Positions 9,555 through 19,012 are shown, counted from the first letter of the stretch. The stretch is DNA of 64,000 nt from Gammaproteobacteria bacterium (GCA_030828385.1 JAURCS010000004.1:1-64000); one strand, 5' to 3'. The notes: generated by a model from the sequence alone, not told the origin. Made by a program: numbers and translations.

Positions 9555-10379
9555 TCATGGCGCAATTGGACTGGTTCTGCCAACCGCCACCCCATCCTGA
9601 TTCACCATCAGGTCGGGGGCATAATTAGACTGCTGGCAGACATATTCAAACAATTCGGCATCTCCACTCCAGCGTAGATGCACTGAACCCTCTACGTTAC
9701 TGTCGTAAGTCATGGGGTCCTGCAGAACAAAGCGATACTCCATGTTATCCCTGTCTGTGCGCGTGTAGTACTCAATAACATGAGCCTGCTCAGTATGGGG
9801 AAGCCCCCTGCGTTCAAACCAGAACTCTGTATTGTAGCCTATGGAATCAATGACCAGAGTATCCCCTTCCCACCAACCGATGGAGTGACCATAGTTGTTT
9901 GGCTCAAAATCCGTCGGATGAGAGCGCCCATCCATGTAGATTTCCCTCCATGTATGGGGGCCACCAATATCAAAAATATAAAGTCGCTGCAGCTCGGGAA
10001 TATCAACAATTTCCACACCATAGGGCGTCAGCAACTGGCGCACTGCACCTGATGCCTTGCAGCGTGCATGGGGTTCAAGATCATGAGTCTGACGCGCATC
10101 ATAAAGCCCCTTTGCCCAGGGCTTCATGCGCACCTCATCGAAATTAAAGCGCGGACCTCGATCCCTGTAATCAGGCACCCAGATGCCAACAAAATCAGAA
10201 GGGTCGCCACTGATGATAACGCTGCCGTCAGCATTTCTGGGAACCGGCTCTGGCTCGGCAAGCTCTGCTGCAGAGACGAAAAGCGGGAAGATCATAACCA
10301 GTAAAACACCACCCAGCAAGGCAGACAGGAGCTTTCCCGGGATTTCCAGTGTATTTCCTTGGCCAATTCTATTGTTCAT
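9555..10379 (-). CDS. exported or membrane-anchored protein of unknown function
   Basis: A 274-residue protein with a hydrophobic N-terminal segment (about residues 17-36, LLSALLGGVLLVMIFPLF) that reads as a signal peptide or anchor. The mature part has tryptophan- and aspartate-rich motifs, notably FVGIWVPDYRDRG, GHSIGWWEGDTLVIDSIGYN and EYYTRTDRDNMEYRF. Proteins with the WWEGDTLVIDS segment are widespread as hypothetical proteins in environmental Proteobacteria; I do not know a characterised member. The repeated short beta-strand pattern suggests a beta-sandwich or lipocalin-like fold, which is only an inference. It is transcribed separately from the DUF1592 operon, with a 220-base gap that shows no evident feature. 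Confidence 0.72.
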   Translation of the reverse strand: MNNRIGQGNTLEIPGKLLSALLGGVLLVMIFPLFVSAAELAEPEPVPRNADGSVIISGDPSDFVGIWVPDYRDRGPRFNFDEVRMKPWAKGLYDARQTHDLEPHARCKASGAVRQLLTPYGVEIVDIPELQRLYIFDIGGPHTWREIYMDGRSHPTDFEPNNYGHSIGWWEGDTLVIDSIGYNTEFWFERRGLPHTEQAHVIEYYTRTDRDNMEYRFVLQDPMTYDSNVEGSVHLRWSGDAELFEYVCQQSNYAPDLMVNQDGVAVGRTSPIAP

Positions 10380-10761
10380 TCCGGGTTTTCATTCGTGGTG
10401 TTTATATAGCTTTCTGTGGCGGCTCATTCAAAGTCCCTGGCCAATGCTAAACAGTTTAGAAAAGCGAGTATAGTTTGAGTCAGTAATTTGTCCATAATAA
10501 CGTGCCAAGGCATCAAAATATCTTGTTATTTACCCGGTTGATATTATTATGCGCCAGCTGATCAAAGATTCTACTTTTACATGCTTGTCTGAACACGCCT
10601 TTTGCGGTTTCTTCCCATGATTATTCCAGCAAATGTTGAACTTCAGTATTCGCTGCCGGAAGAACCACTGTGTATTTAACAACATGCTTTGAGTCTTGTT
10701 TTTCTGTCAGGCACCAAATAGCTATCCAATATCACTGTATTTCCTGCACAGGATTAAATTT
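10380..10761. other. intergenic region between divergent genes
   Basis: About 380 bases separate two divergent genes. I see no clear promoter boxes, terminator, repeat or coding remnant. The upstream extension of the next open frame (10696-10761) lacks family-like sequence and is probably untranslated. Confidence 0.35.
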
Positions 10762-12314
10762 GTGAATGACAATATCGTTGTAGAAGAGACCGAACATAAA
10801 CTGACTTTAAGGCAGCTTCAAAGACGAGACTATGCCGATATAATCAGCATCATGAGCAGTGTTTATGGGGAAAAGTGGCCGCTTTCTAAAAAAAAGTTTT
10901 TCAGCCAACTTGATGCTTTTCCGGAAGGGTAGATATGTATTGAAGATCACGGCACTGTCATTGCCGCAGCTTTTCCGTCATTGTGGATTATGACGATTTT
11001 GGCGACCATCACACCTATGACGAAATTACCGGAGCTGCTTTTCTCACCACCCATGATCCAAAAGGGGACGTACTGTACGGCGTAGATGTTTTTGTTTCAC
11101 CTGACTACCACGGTATGCGACTTGGTCGCAGACTCTATGAAGCTCGCAAAGAGCTATGCCTGAGCCTTAACCTTAAAAGTATTATTGCCGGCGGCAGAAT
11201 ACCCAACTACAAGGATCATGCTCAGCAATTGACACCCCAGCAATATATTGAACAGGTTAAACGCAAGGAAATTTATGATCCGATTCTGACCTTTCAACTA
11301 TCCAATGAGTTTGAAGTTAAGCGAGTATTAAAAGGATATTTGCCGGATGACAAAGAGTCGCTTGGCTATGCCACGCTTCTGGAATGGAGCAATCTTTACT
11401 ATGACCCTGAAAAAACCCCTCTAATAGGAGCCGACAGAACCAGTGCTCGCATAGGCCTGGTGCAATGGCAAATGCGCCCCCTGAAATCTGCTGCAGAACT
11501 GATTCAGCAAGTTGAATACTTTATAGACGCTCTTTCCGACTATCAGTGCGACATGGCACTATTACCAGAATTCTTCAGCGCTCCACTTATGGGAATAGAC
11601 AGTCATGAAACGTCCATAGATGCAGTTCGGGCATTGGCAGGTTTCAGTACAGAGATAGTAGAAGAAATATCCAAGCTGGCAGTTTCATACAACATAAATA
11701 TTATTGCCGGCTCACTACCAGTAACGGATGGTGATGACCTGTTGAATATTTCCTACCTTTGCCGACGTGACGGCACCATGGACTCACAATACAAACTTCA
11801 CCCAACTCCCCATGAAACCAGATCCTGGATTATGCAAGGTGGGAACAAACTCAAAGTTTTTGACACAGATTTTGGCAGGGTAGGCATTTTGATCTGTTAC
11901 GACGTTGAGTTTCCGGAACTTGCCAGAATTCAGTCGGAACAAGGTATGCAGATTCTATTTGTTCCATTCTGGACAGATACTAAAAATGGTTATCTCAGAG
12001 TACGATGCTGTGCCCAGGCAAGAGCCATTGAAAACGAATGCTATGTCGCCATCGCAGGTAGCGTTGGCAATTTGCCCAAAGTTGATGGAGCAGATATTCA
12101 GTATGCCCAGAGCGCAGTGTTCTCCCCTTCGGACTTTTCTTTTCCCCATGACGCTATCATGGCCGAGACTACACCCAACACTGAAATGACTTTGATCGCA
12201 GACCTGGATTTTAATCTGTTAAAGAAACTCAAGAACGAAGGTTCGGTGCGCAACAGTCAGGATCGAAGAAGAGACCTCTACGATATAAACTGGCTGGGTG
12301 AAATGGAGAATTGA
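10762..12314 (+). pseudogene. GNAT acetyltransferase-nitrilase fusion, broken by a stop and a frameshift
   Basis: The region encodes a protein of the bifunctional GNAT/carbon-nitrogen-hydrolase type (about 510 residues when whole), in two frames. Frame one, likely from GTG at 10762, reads LTLRQLQRRDYADI... and stops at TAG 10930-10932 after FPEG; the same frame continues ICIEDHGTVIAAAF to about 10975. The protein then resumes in another frame as SVIVDYDDFGDHHTYDE, which requires one extra base near the T run at about 10972-10976. The acetyl-CoA-fold half retains VDVFVSPDYHGMRLGRRLYEA. The nitrilase half is intact, with catalytic Glu (LLPEFF), Lys (YKLHPTPHE) and Cys (ILICYDVEFPE). A truncated product from GTG 10983 could still be made. 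The two lesions make a sequencing error less likely than real decay. Confidence 0.75.
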
Positions 12315-12391
12315 TCGCGCTATAGGCACTCAATGACAGCAGACGGCGCAGGGATTGACGTCGCCTGACCAAACTAGCTGGTTTTTTCAGT

Positions 12392-13465
12392 TCAAGCTTC
12401 TTCTTTTATAAGTTTATCCACCACCTTCCTGAACATTGTTGGCCCCCTGTCATCAGTAATCGAAACCATTGGCGCGCCGGTCTGAAGCTTGATGTTTTTC
12501 TGCTGCGCCTCGATCATCTTCTTGTCTTCAGCGAATGCCATGTTGGCCAGTGCCCACATGCCTTCCAGCAGTTTAGGGTCCTTTTCATGTTCTTCTGTTC
12601 TGGGCCCCCAACAGAAATAGTAGCGGGTAGTGCCATCTGTCATCGGTGTTACTGTTTGTGAAGTAAAATTTGCCGTGACGGGTTCTACATCATCGGCGGG
12701 ATGTCCTCTGTCGCAAGCCTCAGCAGTGCCACTGGGGTACATGGCACTGAACATGGTTAATACGCCGGGAACAATAAAGTCATAGGTAAGGTACTGGTCA
12801 TAGGTTTTATCCTGATCCATATAGCCTCTGGGCGGAACATTGGTATTCCAGCGCGTAACTTTTATGCCACGGTCAATAAGCTGAACTCGTGGCTGCTGGA
12901 CAAATGCACCACTGGAACCGGCAGCGAAACTGTTCTCATGCACCCAGGCGATATGGGAAAAATCGGTCAGGTTGTCAGTCACCAGTAGGTAACCCGCATC
13001 GTAATCAATATGACCGGAATTCATTGTCCAGTGAGGATCCTCAGGGCCAACTGCATTGGGGATCAACCCCTCATCAACCTTGTCAGGGTCACCCATCCAT
13101 ATCCAGACCCAGCTATCTTTCTCGACTACCGGATAAGGATTAATGAAAAAGTTCGCTGGAACCTCTTCCTGTGAACCCGGGACTTCTATGCATTTGCCCT
13201 CTGCATTAAATTTAAGTCCATGGTACATACAACGAATATCATCGCCTTCAAGACGTCCCAATGACAGCGGCGCATGTCGATGGCAGCATTGATTGGCCAT
13301 GGCGGTGAGTTCGCCATTGGCTTTTCTGTATATAAGAACGGGCTTATTGATAATCGTGATGGCGTGCATCTGGTGGACATCGATTTCGTGACTCCAGGCG
13401 GCAACATACCAACAGTTCTGCAGAAAAAGACGATTATCTGCACTGCTACCCTTAATAATATCCAC
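12392..13465 (-). CDS. Rieske [2Fe-2S] aromatic-ring oxygenase, VanA-like
   Basis: A 357-residue oxygenase subunit. The N-terminal Rieske domain has C-x-H in CCHRHAPLSLGRL (about residues 59-61) and C-x2-H in IRCMYHGLKF (about residues 79-82). The mononuclear iron site is in the catalytic domain as NLTDFSHIAWVH (Asp and two His). Size and layout match single-component oxygenases that demethylate vanillate or related methoxylated aromatics; such enzymes need a separate reductase, which is not seen nearby. Cytoplasmic. It is convergent with the broken GNAT-nitrilase gene and followed upstream by a transporter gene on the same strand. Lignin-derived aromatics are a plausible substrate class given the dioxygenase at 15956, but this is inference. 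Confidence 0.85.
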   Translation of the reverse strand: MDIIKGSSADNRLFLQNCWYVAAWSHEIDVHQMHAITIINKPVLIYRKANGELTAMANQCCHRHAPLSLGRLEGDDIRCMYHGLKFNAEGKCIEVPGSQEEVPANFFINPYPVVEKDSWVWIWMGDPDKVDEGLIPNAVGPEDPHWTMNSGHIDYDAGYLLVTDNLTDFSHIAWVHENSFAAGSSGAFVQQPRVQLIDRGIKVTRWNTNVPPRGYMDQDKTYDQYLTYDFIVPGVLTMFSAMYPSGTAEACDRGHPADDVEPVTANFTSQTVTPMTDGTTRYYFCWGPRTEEHEKDPKLLEGMWALANMAFAEDKKMIEAQQKNIKLQTGAPMVSITDDRGPTMFRKVVDKLIKEEA

Positions 13466-13560
13466 GACAATTCTCCTGCTTTCTTATTTCTTTTTATGCT
13501 AATTACAGCTGATCATGCAAAATAAACTCACGCCCGGCTTAATTGAAAATGGCGGCGGAA

Positions 13561-14883
13561 TCAGCCGTGGGGTGCAAAATCACCGGCCAGTTCATTGCTC
13601 GCCAAGGTCTGAATTTTTTTATCATGAAGATTAAAATCTGTTAACCACACCACGCCCACACCAATAAAGAAAATCAGCCCGAGCAACAGAAAAATCTGGT
13701 TAGCCGCCAGTGAGCCTTCCAATGCAGCATAAGCGCCAGCCCCCATCGACAAGCCAATATTGGCACCGGCCATGTAAATGGCAAACTGGGTTGCAGAAAC
13801 TTTTTGCCAGCAAAGTTTCATGCAACTGGCTATAAAACTGATAAAACCACCCTGGTAAATAAAAGCCTGAACGATACCGACACAGATTAGAAAGGTAGGC
13901 GAAACCCACAGGCTTTCCGTCAAGCCGATAAAAATACATAGCATCCCATAAAGTCCCAGCACCAGCCCATAGAAAAATTTGATGCCCTTGTTATCAATAA
14001 CAAGACCCAATACCAGGCCGGCCATGGCGGCCAGAAATCCAACGCCGGAAATAAAAGTGGAGTACTGGGTGCTTTCAAAGCCCAGGTCCTGAACTACCAC
14101 AATGGGCACCAATGAAATCCAGACACCGTAGGCAAAACGGAAAATAAACGCTGCCCCGAAAATAAACAGGCTGGCCGGGAGAAACATCACACGTGCCAGA
14201 TCGATGCCGATAATCTTCCAGCTCTCCGGCTTCATATCAATAGAGCGCTGGGATGCCTCTCCAGCTGACCATGGCAGCATTCGTTCACCGGGTCGTTCAC
14301 GCACGGCAATAGCGACACTCAGAATCAAGCCAAAGGCAAAACACAGTAATGTGGCGATACCGGGCATCCCGAAATTTATCACCACGAAAGCAGAGACCGC
14401 GGTACTAATGGAAATGCCTGCTACCTGACCAAACGCCATAAAGGCATTGGCGCGGCCATGCTCCTCAACCGGTAATACATCAATGGCCATACCATCTACG
14501 GCAACATCCTGACTGGCGCCAAACACATTCAACAAAAAACACAGTGCGCTAAGCACCGCAATGTTCTCAAGCCCGGAAGGGAAGAAGGCAAAGGCAAAGC
14601 CCGTGAGGACCATGCAACTCTGGGCAAAGATCACCCAGGGCCGGCGCCTTCCCATGGCCAGAAATGTCCAGCGATCCATGAAAGGACCCGCCAGTAATTT
14701 GAAGCTCCAGGGCAAATTGGCAATGGCAATAAATGAGGCAATCTCCACCGCTGACTCGCCCCTCTCCGCCAGATAAGCCGGCAATGCGGTATTCACCAGG
14801 CCAAAGGGAAAACCCTGGGCCAGGTAGAGCATGGTAAAAGTAAAAAAACGTAAGCGACGACTTTCAGAAAGGATCAGATTCAT
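13561..14883 (-). CDS. major facilitator transporter, AmpG-like
   Basis: A 440-residue membrane protein with about 12 predicted hydrophobic helices. The start MNLILSESRRLRFFTFTMLYLAQGFPFGLVNTALP and the motifs MGRRRPWV and SQDVAVDGMAIDVLP resemble AmpG-type MFS permeases, which in enterobacteria import anhydro-muropeptides. AmpG-like paralogues are common in environmental Proteobacteria and many probably move other substrates. It is on the same strand as the Rieske oxygenase gene and about 95 bases before it, so it could import that enzyme's substrate. The frame is full length with no breaks. Confidence 0.8.
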   Translation of the reverse strand: MNLILSESRRLRFFTFTMLYLAQGFPFGLVNTALPAYLAERGESAVEIASFIAIANLPWSFKLLAGPFMDRWTFLAMGRRRPWVIFAQSCMVLTGFAFAFFPSGLENIAVLSALCFLLNVFGASQDVAVDGMAIDVLPVEEHGRANAFMAFGQVAGISISTAVSAFVVINFGMPGIATLLCFAFGLILSVAIAVRERPGERMLPWSAGEASQRSIDMKPESWKIIGIDLARVMFLPASLFIFGAAFIFRFAYGVWISLVPIVVVQDLGFESTQYSTFISGVGFLAAMAGLVLGLVIDNKGIKFFYGLVLGLYGMLCIFIGLTESLWVSPTFLICVGIVQAFIYQGGFISFIASCMKLCWQKVSATQFAIYMAGANIGLSMGAGAYAALEGSLAANQIFLLLGLIFFIGVGVVWLTDFNLHDKKIQTLASNELAGDFAPHG

Positions 14884-14916
14884 GATGTTTTATTCTTATT
14901 ATCAGTTTTTGAATGT

Positions 14917-15822
14917 CTAGCGTGGATTCCAGGGGGAGTTCATTTTATAGGGTGACTGCACAAAATCTGCCACCACAGATGCGATGCAATCGTCACGAAT
15001 AGCAAAACTTTCCAGAAAACCCCAGGTTTGTGGTTCACGAAAAATACTGCGTGTAGGCGTGCCATCGGTCAGGGTGTACTCATCCAGCACCCCTTTATGA
15101 TCAATAAAGCCGCGGAACATAGCTACACCCTTTTCCTCATCCACTAATACAGGCCAGTTACGCACTTCGTTGTTAAAAAAGTAGCGCCCGGACTCAAAGC
15201 CACCCTTGATGTCGGAAAACAGCATGCCATTCTCGCGGCGGATCGCTTCAGGCAGAAAACAGGTGCCACGAATTTCGCCATTATTGCGTTCCAGTGTGGA
15301 AAAATAGCCACGACCATGTTCAATCAGACGCGCTCTGGGAAGCCGTGCCTCGCGAGATACGCCTGCTTCAATGATGGGGTCGTGGGAATAGCCTTCATGG
15401 TCGCCAATCGGGGTTGGTGGACTGCTGAGATTACGGCGTGTGGAGATGACATGCTCGATCTCGGTGATTTCCATACCCTCTACTTTCAGACGGATCGCCA
15501 GAAAACCCGGTATGTCGTTCTGCATGATGACCGTATAGATGCCGATCTGACTGGTTTGCGGATCCAGCAGGGTCAGTGGCGGCCCCAACTCCTCGCTGAC
15601 GGTATGCCAGGTGCCATCAGGAAACGGCATTTCGACAAAATTCTCGCTGAAGCGCACATTGTCGTCTATGACGACCTTTCCAGCATCGTGGGCCAGATAG
15701 GCCGCCCGGTAATCATCCGCAAAGGTCTGCAGGCACTCCCGGTTACAGCCAATTGGCTGGGCTATGGTAGTGGCTGATGCAAGCACACTTATAAAAGCAG
15801 CAGTGAACGTCAAAACGCGCAT
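14917..15822 (-). CDS. secreted protein of unknown function
   Basis: A 301-residue protein with a signal peptide (MRVLTFTAAFISVLASATTIAQ). The N-terminal part after cleavage, CNRECLQTFADDYRAAYLAHDAGKV, looks like an NTF2/SnoaL-like helix, and the sequence has two further segments about conserved aromatic residues (GYFSTLERNN, TWGFLESFAIRDDC). I think it is a two-unit NTF2-like fold, but no catalytic motif is obvious. It is divergently transcribed from the carotenoid-oxygenase-family gene across a 133-base shared promoter region and lies 33 bases upstream of the AmpG-like gene on the same strand, so it may belong to the same unit as the transporter and Rieske genes. Confidence 0.65.
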   Translation of the reverse strand: MRVLTFTAAFISVLASATTIAQPIGCNRECLQTFADDYRAAYLAHDAGKVVIDDNVRFSENFVEMPFPDGTWHTVSEELGPPLTLLDPQTSQIGIYTVIMQNDIPGFLAIRLKVEGMEITEIEHVISTRRNLSSPPTPIGDHEGYSHDPIIEAGVSREARLPRARLIEHGRGYFSTLERNNGEIRGTCFLPEAIRRENGMLFSDIKGGFESGRYFFNNEVRNWPVLVDEEKGVAMFRGFIDHKGVLDEYTLTDGTPTRSIFREPQTWGFLESFAIRDDCIASVVADFVQSPYKMNSPWNPR

Positions 15823-15955
15823 TGATTTCCCCTTTGTTGTATTCTTTTCTTGTCTGCAACGCGGCTTTCATCTTCTATTTGGATGAGCTAAAGACCTGTT
15901 GCGTAATCTTGCTGAACTACGAGCATAACAATGAAAATAAAGCAGGAACAGTATC

Positions 15956-17458
15956 ATGGTTGATTTCACCAACGGACCGGCTCCTGCCGGTTTTTTATCC
16001 CCCCAACGTTTTGAGGCGGACATTTATGACTGCGAAGTTGAAGGGGCTATTCCTAAAGACCTTAACGGTGCTTTCGTGCGTGTTGGCGGAGAATGGTTTT
16101 ATCCCCCCTCACGGCCCGATGACAGCCCTTTTTCAACAGACGGTTATATCAGCAGTTTTCGCATACGCGATGGCATAGTGGACTTTCGCGGACGCTGGGT
16201 TCAAACACCGCGCTTTCGTAATAATCTCGAAGCCCGCAAACAGCTGTATGGGGTCTACCGCAATCCCTTTACCCATGATGAGTCTGTACGTGATTTGGAG
16301 CGTCCATACCTTGCAACGGTGGCCAATACTTCCCCGCTGGCCTTTGGCGGCAAACTTTATGCACTGAAAGAAGATGCACACCCCTATGAGATTGATCCCA
16401 ACACGCTGGAAACTCTGGGTCCCTGGGATTTCGATGGCCAGTACAAGGCACAAACCTTCAGCGCTCACCCAAAGATCGATCCGGTCAGCGGCGATATGAT
16501 TTGTTATGGCTACGAAGCCACCGGAACCTGCAGCGACGACTTGTGGATCTATACCATTTCACCGAACGGCCAGGTAAAAAGTGAAGTGAAGGTCAAGGTT
16601 CCCTATGTGAGTACCTTGCACGATATGGTGCTGACCCAGAAATATTTTATATTCCCGGTCTATGGCTATGTCACCAGCATGGAACGTCTGCGTGAAGGTC
16701 ATCTGCACTGGGCATTTGATAAAAACATGCCAACCTACTGGGGCATCATTCGTCGCGACGGTGATGGCTCCGATACGCGCTGGTTCAAGGGGCCCGCCAG
16801 TGTGGTGATGCATACCATCAATGCCTTTGATGACGGTGACAAGGTCATCGTTGATGCGCCCATTAGTGATGGCAATCCCTTCCCGTTTTTTCCCCAGGTG
16901 GACGGCTCACCCTGGGATCCCGTCGCGGCGCGCCACACTATCCGCCGACTGAGTTTTGACATGGCATCATCAGGGGACAGTTATGTTGAGCAGATCCTCG
17001 ATCCCACGGACGTGGTGGACCTTGCACGGGTTGATGATCGTTTTAACAGCCTGCCCTATCGTTATGTGTATTCATCCATGAACGACCCTGAGCAACCCTT
17101 TGATCGTGAACGTGCCGGCAATAACCGAGTGGTTAATTCCTATTTCCGCTACGATTTGCAAACCGGGGAGTGGCGCAAGTTTTTTGCCGGTGATGTGCAT
17201 AGCCTGCAGGAAGTCAGTTTTATTCCGCGCAGCGCCAATGCCCCGGAAGGTGACGGCTATCTCATCGGCACTGCCAGTAATTATGCTGACATGCGCACAG
17301 AACTGGTCATTGTCGACGCAGTGGAGATGGAACAGTTGGCCCGGGTATACCTGCCTTTTCGTCATACTGCCCAGGTACATGGCCGCTGGTATAACAATCA
17401 GGAGCTGCCATTAGCTGATTCTCCCGTACCGCCATATACCGGCAGAAGGCAGACCTGA
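15956..17458 (+). CDS. carotenoid-oxygenase-family dioxygenase (lignostilbene/carotenoid cleavage type)
   Basis: A 500-residue enzyme of the RPE65/carotenoid cleavage oxygenase family, seven-bladed beta-propellers that bind iron with four His. These appear in SAHPKIDP, TLHDMVLT, VMHTINAFD and AQVHGRWY in the expected order and spacing. The N-terminus has LNGAFVRVGGEWFYPP and the substrate entry segment. Members cleave C=C bonds of carotenoids, apocarotenoids or stilbenes; the neighbouring Rieske oxygenase makes a lignostilbene-like substrate plausible but unproven. No signal peptide. ATG at 15956 has a purine-rich GGA about ten bases upstream. The stop overlaps the next start (TGATG), indicating translational coupling with the small Tat-type protein. 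Confidence 0.88.
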   Translation: MVDFTNGPAPAGFLSPQRFEADIYDCEVEGAIPKDLNGAFVRVGGEWFYPPSRPDDSPFSTDGYISSFRIRDGIVDFRGRWVQTPRFRNNLEARKQLYGVYRNPFTHDESVRDLERPYLATVANTSPLAFGGKLYALKEDAHPYEIDPNTLETLGPWDFDGQYKAQTFSAHPKIDPVSGDMICYGYEATGTCSDDLWIYTISPNGQVKSEVKVKVPYVSTLHDMVLTQKYFIFPVYGYVTSMERLREGHLHWAFDKNMPTYWGIIRRDGDGSDTRWFKGPASVVMHTINAFDDGDKVIVDAPISDGNPFPFFPQVDGSPWDPVAARHTIRRLSFDMASSGDSYVEQILDPTDVVDLARVDDRFNSLPYRYVYSSMNDPEQPFDRERAGNNRVVNSYFRYDLQTGEWRKFFAGDVHSLQEVSFIPRSANAPEGDGYLIGTASNYADMRTELVIVDAVEMEQLARVYLPFRHTAQVHGRWYNNQELPLADSPVPPYTGRRQT

Positions 17459-17775
17459 TGAAAGCAGAGAAAAAAATTAGTATAGGTGAAGCAGACATCT
17501 GCGAAGCAATTCTTGATCGCCGTCACTTCCTGGTTTGCTCAGGCCTGTTGGCCACCACCGCTCCCCTGAGTGTTCTGGGAGAAGAGGACTTCAATGAAAT
17601 GGCATGCTGGAGCACACCGCAAGCGGCAACATTCCAACAGATGCCTTATATAAGTTTTGACGGTACCGGCGAGCAATACATGGCACCGCGAGTATCAGGC
17701 ACAAATAAAAGTACTCGACATTATGTTGATAGCATAAGCGAAGAAGAATACCTGCGCCGGCACTGGTTTATCTGA
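17458..17775 (+). CDS. small protein with Tat-like signal, unknown function
   Basis: A 105-residue protein whose ATG overlaps the stop of the dioxygenase gene by one base. Residues 21-43 contain DRRHFLVCSGLLATTAPLSVLG, which resembles a twin-arginine signal after a rather long polar N-region. The mature part is short, about 60 residues, with a tail SISEEEYLRRHWFI. I do not recognise a family. The coupling suggests a function tied to the dioxygenase, for example an accessory or small subunit of a membrane complex, but that is inference only. Confidence 0.6.
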   Translation: MKAEKKISIGEADICEAILDRRHFLVCSGLLATTAPLSVLGEEDFNEMACWSTPQAATFQQMPYISFDGTGEQYMAPRVSGTNKSTRHYVDSISEEEYLRRHWFI

Positions 17776-17839
17776 TAGATAGAATTTAAAAAAATTCTGG
17801 ACAATTTTAAGTCCTGTTATTTTAACGAGGGGAAATAAA

Positions 17840-18397
17840 ATGAAGACACTGTTAAGTAGTCTATGCACTATTGTTATTGCCGGTTTTTCCTGGCCCACTC
17901 TGGCTGACTATGCCAATGACCGTTCCGAAATCGAGAATCTGTCAAATAAGTACATGGTTGCAGTGGATGCCGGCGACATAGACACCGTGATGTCAACCTG
18001 GCATGAAGAGGGACGCCTGGTCTGGGTCTTTGGCGATGAGCATGGCAAGGAAGAAATCTTTGCTGCCATGTCTGGTTTTGGCGGTGCCCGCTACCAGGAA
18101 ATTGCCGAAGGAGCGACCAAGCGTCCACGAACCCGTCACCAGATCATCAACCATGTTATCGACGTCGATGGCGATACCGCCAATACCACCGCCTACTGGT
18201 TTGCCATGACCAATAACAATCCCCATGGCGAAGTCCGCTTGCTGTACATGGGTCATTACAAGGATATTCTGATCCGGGAAGATGGCCAGTGGTTATTCAG
18301 GGAAAGGCGGGTATACAACGAATCTTTTGACAACAGCGCCCTGTGGTATCCGGAGCTTGGTGAGGTAGACCCGCGCACGCGAATGCCTGCACAGTAG
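17840..18397 (+). CDS. secreted NTF2/SnoaL-like protein
   Basis: A 185-residue protein with a signal peptide (MKTLLSSLCTIVIAGFSWPTLA). The body is one SnoaL-like NTF2-fold domain: IENLSNKYMVAVDAGDIDTVMSTW (first helices), the central HEEGRLVWVFGDEHGKEEIFAAM, then the strands TRHQIINHVIDVDGDTANTTAYW and HYKDILIREDGQWLFRERRV. The fold is used by dehydratases, isomerases and hydroxylases of ring compounds; particular catalysis cannot be read here. GAGGGGAAAT precedes the ATG. It is the last gene of the plus-strand unit beginning with the dioxygenase, with a clear terminator 24 bases later. Confidence 0.75.
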   Translation: MKTLLSSLCTIVIAGFSWPTLADYANDRSEIENLSNKYMVAVDAGDIDTVMSTWHEEGRLVWVFGDEHGKEEIFAAMSGFGGARYQEIAEGATKRPRTRHQIINHVIDVDGDTANTTAYWFAMTNNNPHGEVRLLYMGHYKDILIREDGQWLFRERRVYNESFDNSALWYPELGEVDPRTRMPAQ

Positions 18398-18421
18398 TTT
18401 GTCTATTTTTTAAAAGAATTG

Positions 18422-18449
18422 AAGGCTCCCCAAAAGGGGAGCCTTTTTT
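18422..18449 (+). terminator. rho-independent terminator
   Basis: Ten-base perfect stem AAGGCTCCCC / GGGGAGCCTT with an AAAA loop, running into a T tract. It closes the plus-strand unit starting at 15956 and also faces the convergent DsrE-like gene. Confidence 0.9.
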
Positions 18450-18475
18450 ATTGGCTTGTCTAATTTTCCGGTTTT

Positions 18476-19012
18476 CTAGCCACCCAGAATCACATAACCC
18501 TGACGACCCAGTTCAATAATGGTAGTCAGTGCCCAATAATCCACCTGTATCTCATCCATAAGGTCTTTTTCATCAACCTTATTTGCCAGCACACCCTGAC
18601 CACAGAGATGGAAAGTCACCCCTGCCGCATGTAGCTGCCGAATCAGTTCGATATTCGGATTATCCTTGCCATCGTGCCTTGCCTTGAACTCCTCGTTGTT
18701 CAGACCGATCAAGCCGGAGCCTTGATGCATAACAATGGCAATTTTTTGATTTTCCTTTGGCACGCCCAGGTTAGCGAGGGTGTTTACGTATCTCGCCACC
18801 AGCGGCAACATGGGATACGGGTCATCAAGGTTATCGTCGACCATGGCAAAATCGAATAAGACTTTATATTCAGTATTGGCATCCGGTGTCAGCTGTGCGC
18901 CGGGATAGTCACGGGCGGCGGCATGACCAGATATGGGTAAGTCCTGCGCAAAGGTGGTATTGAAAAATACTGTCACCAGCATGGTAATGAGGACGGTTAT
19001 CTTGGCTTTCAT
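18476..19012 (-). CDS. secreted DsrE/DsrF-like protein
   Basis: A 178-residue protein from the ATG at 19012, chosen over the longer frame (19075) because it yields a good signal peptide (MKAKITVLITMLVTVFFNTTFAQ) and has GGAG upstream. The mature part matches DsrE/F-like proteins: YKVLFDFAMV..., a conserved RYVNTLANLGVP, IAIVMHQGSGLIGL and the Cys-bearing ...VTFHLCGQGVLANKV region. DsrE-fold proteins take part in sulfur transfer or redox relay; exported versions with one Cys are common and uncharacterised. The final helix EIQVDYWALTTIIELGRQGYVIL is typical. It stands alone, convergent with the SnoaL-like gene. Confidence 0.78.
   Translation of the reverse strand: MKAKITVLITMLVTVFFNTTFAQDLPISGHAAARDYPGAQLTPDANTEYKVLFDFAMVDDNLDDPYPMLPLVARYVNTLANLGVPKENQKIAIVMHQGSGLIGLNNEEFKARHDGKDNPNIELIRQLHAAGVTFHLCGQGVLANKVDEKDLMDEIQVDYWALTTIIELGRQGYVILGG

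Noticed and set aside
12315..12391. Possible terminator ACCA...TGGTTTTTT between convergent genes
   Set aside because: The stem is only four bases, too weak to support as a feature.
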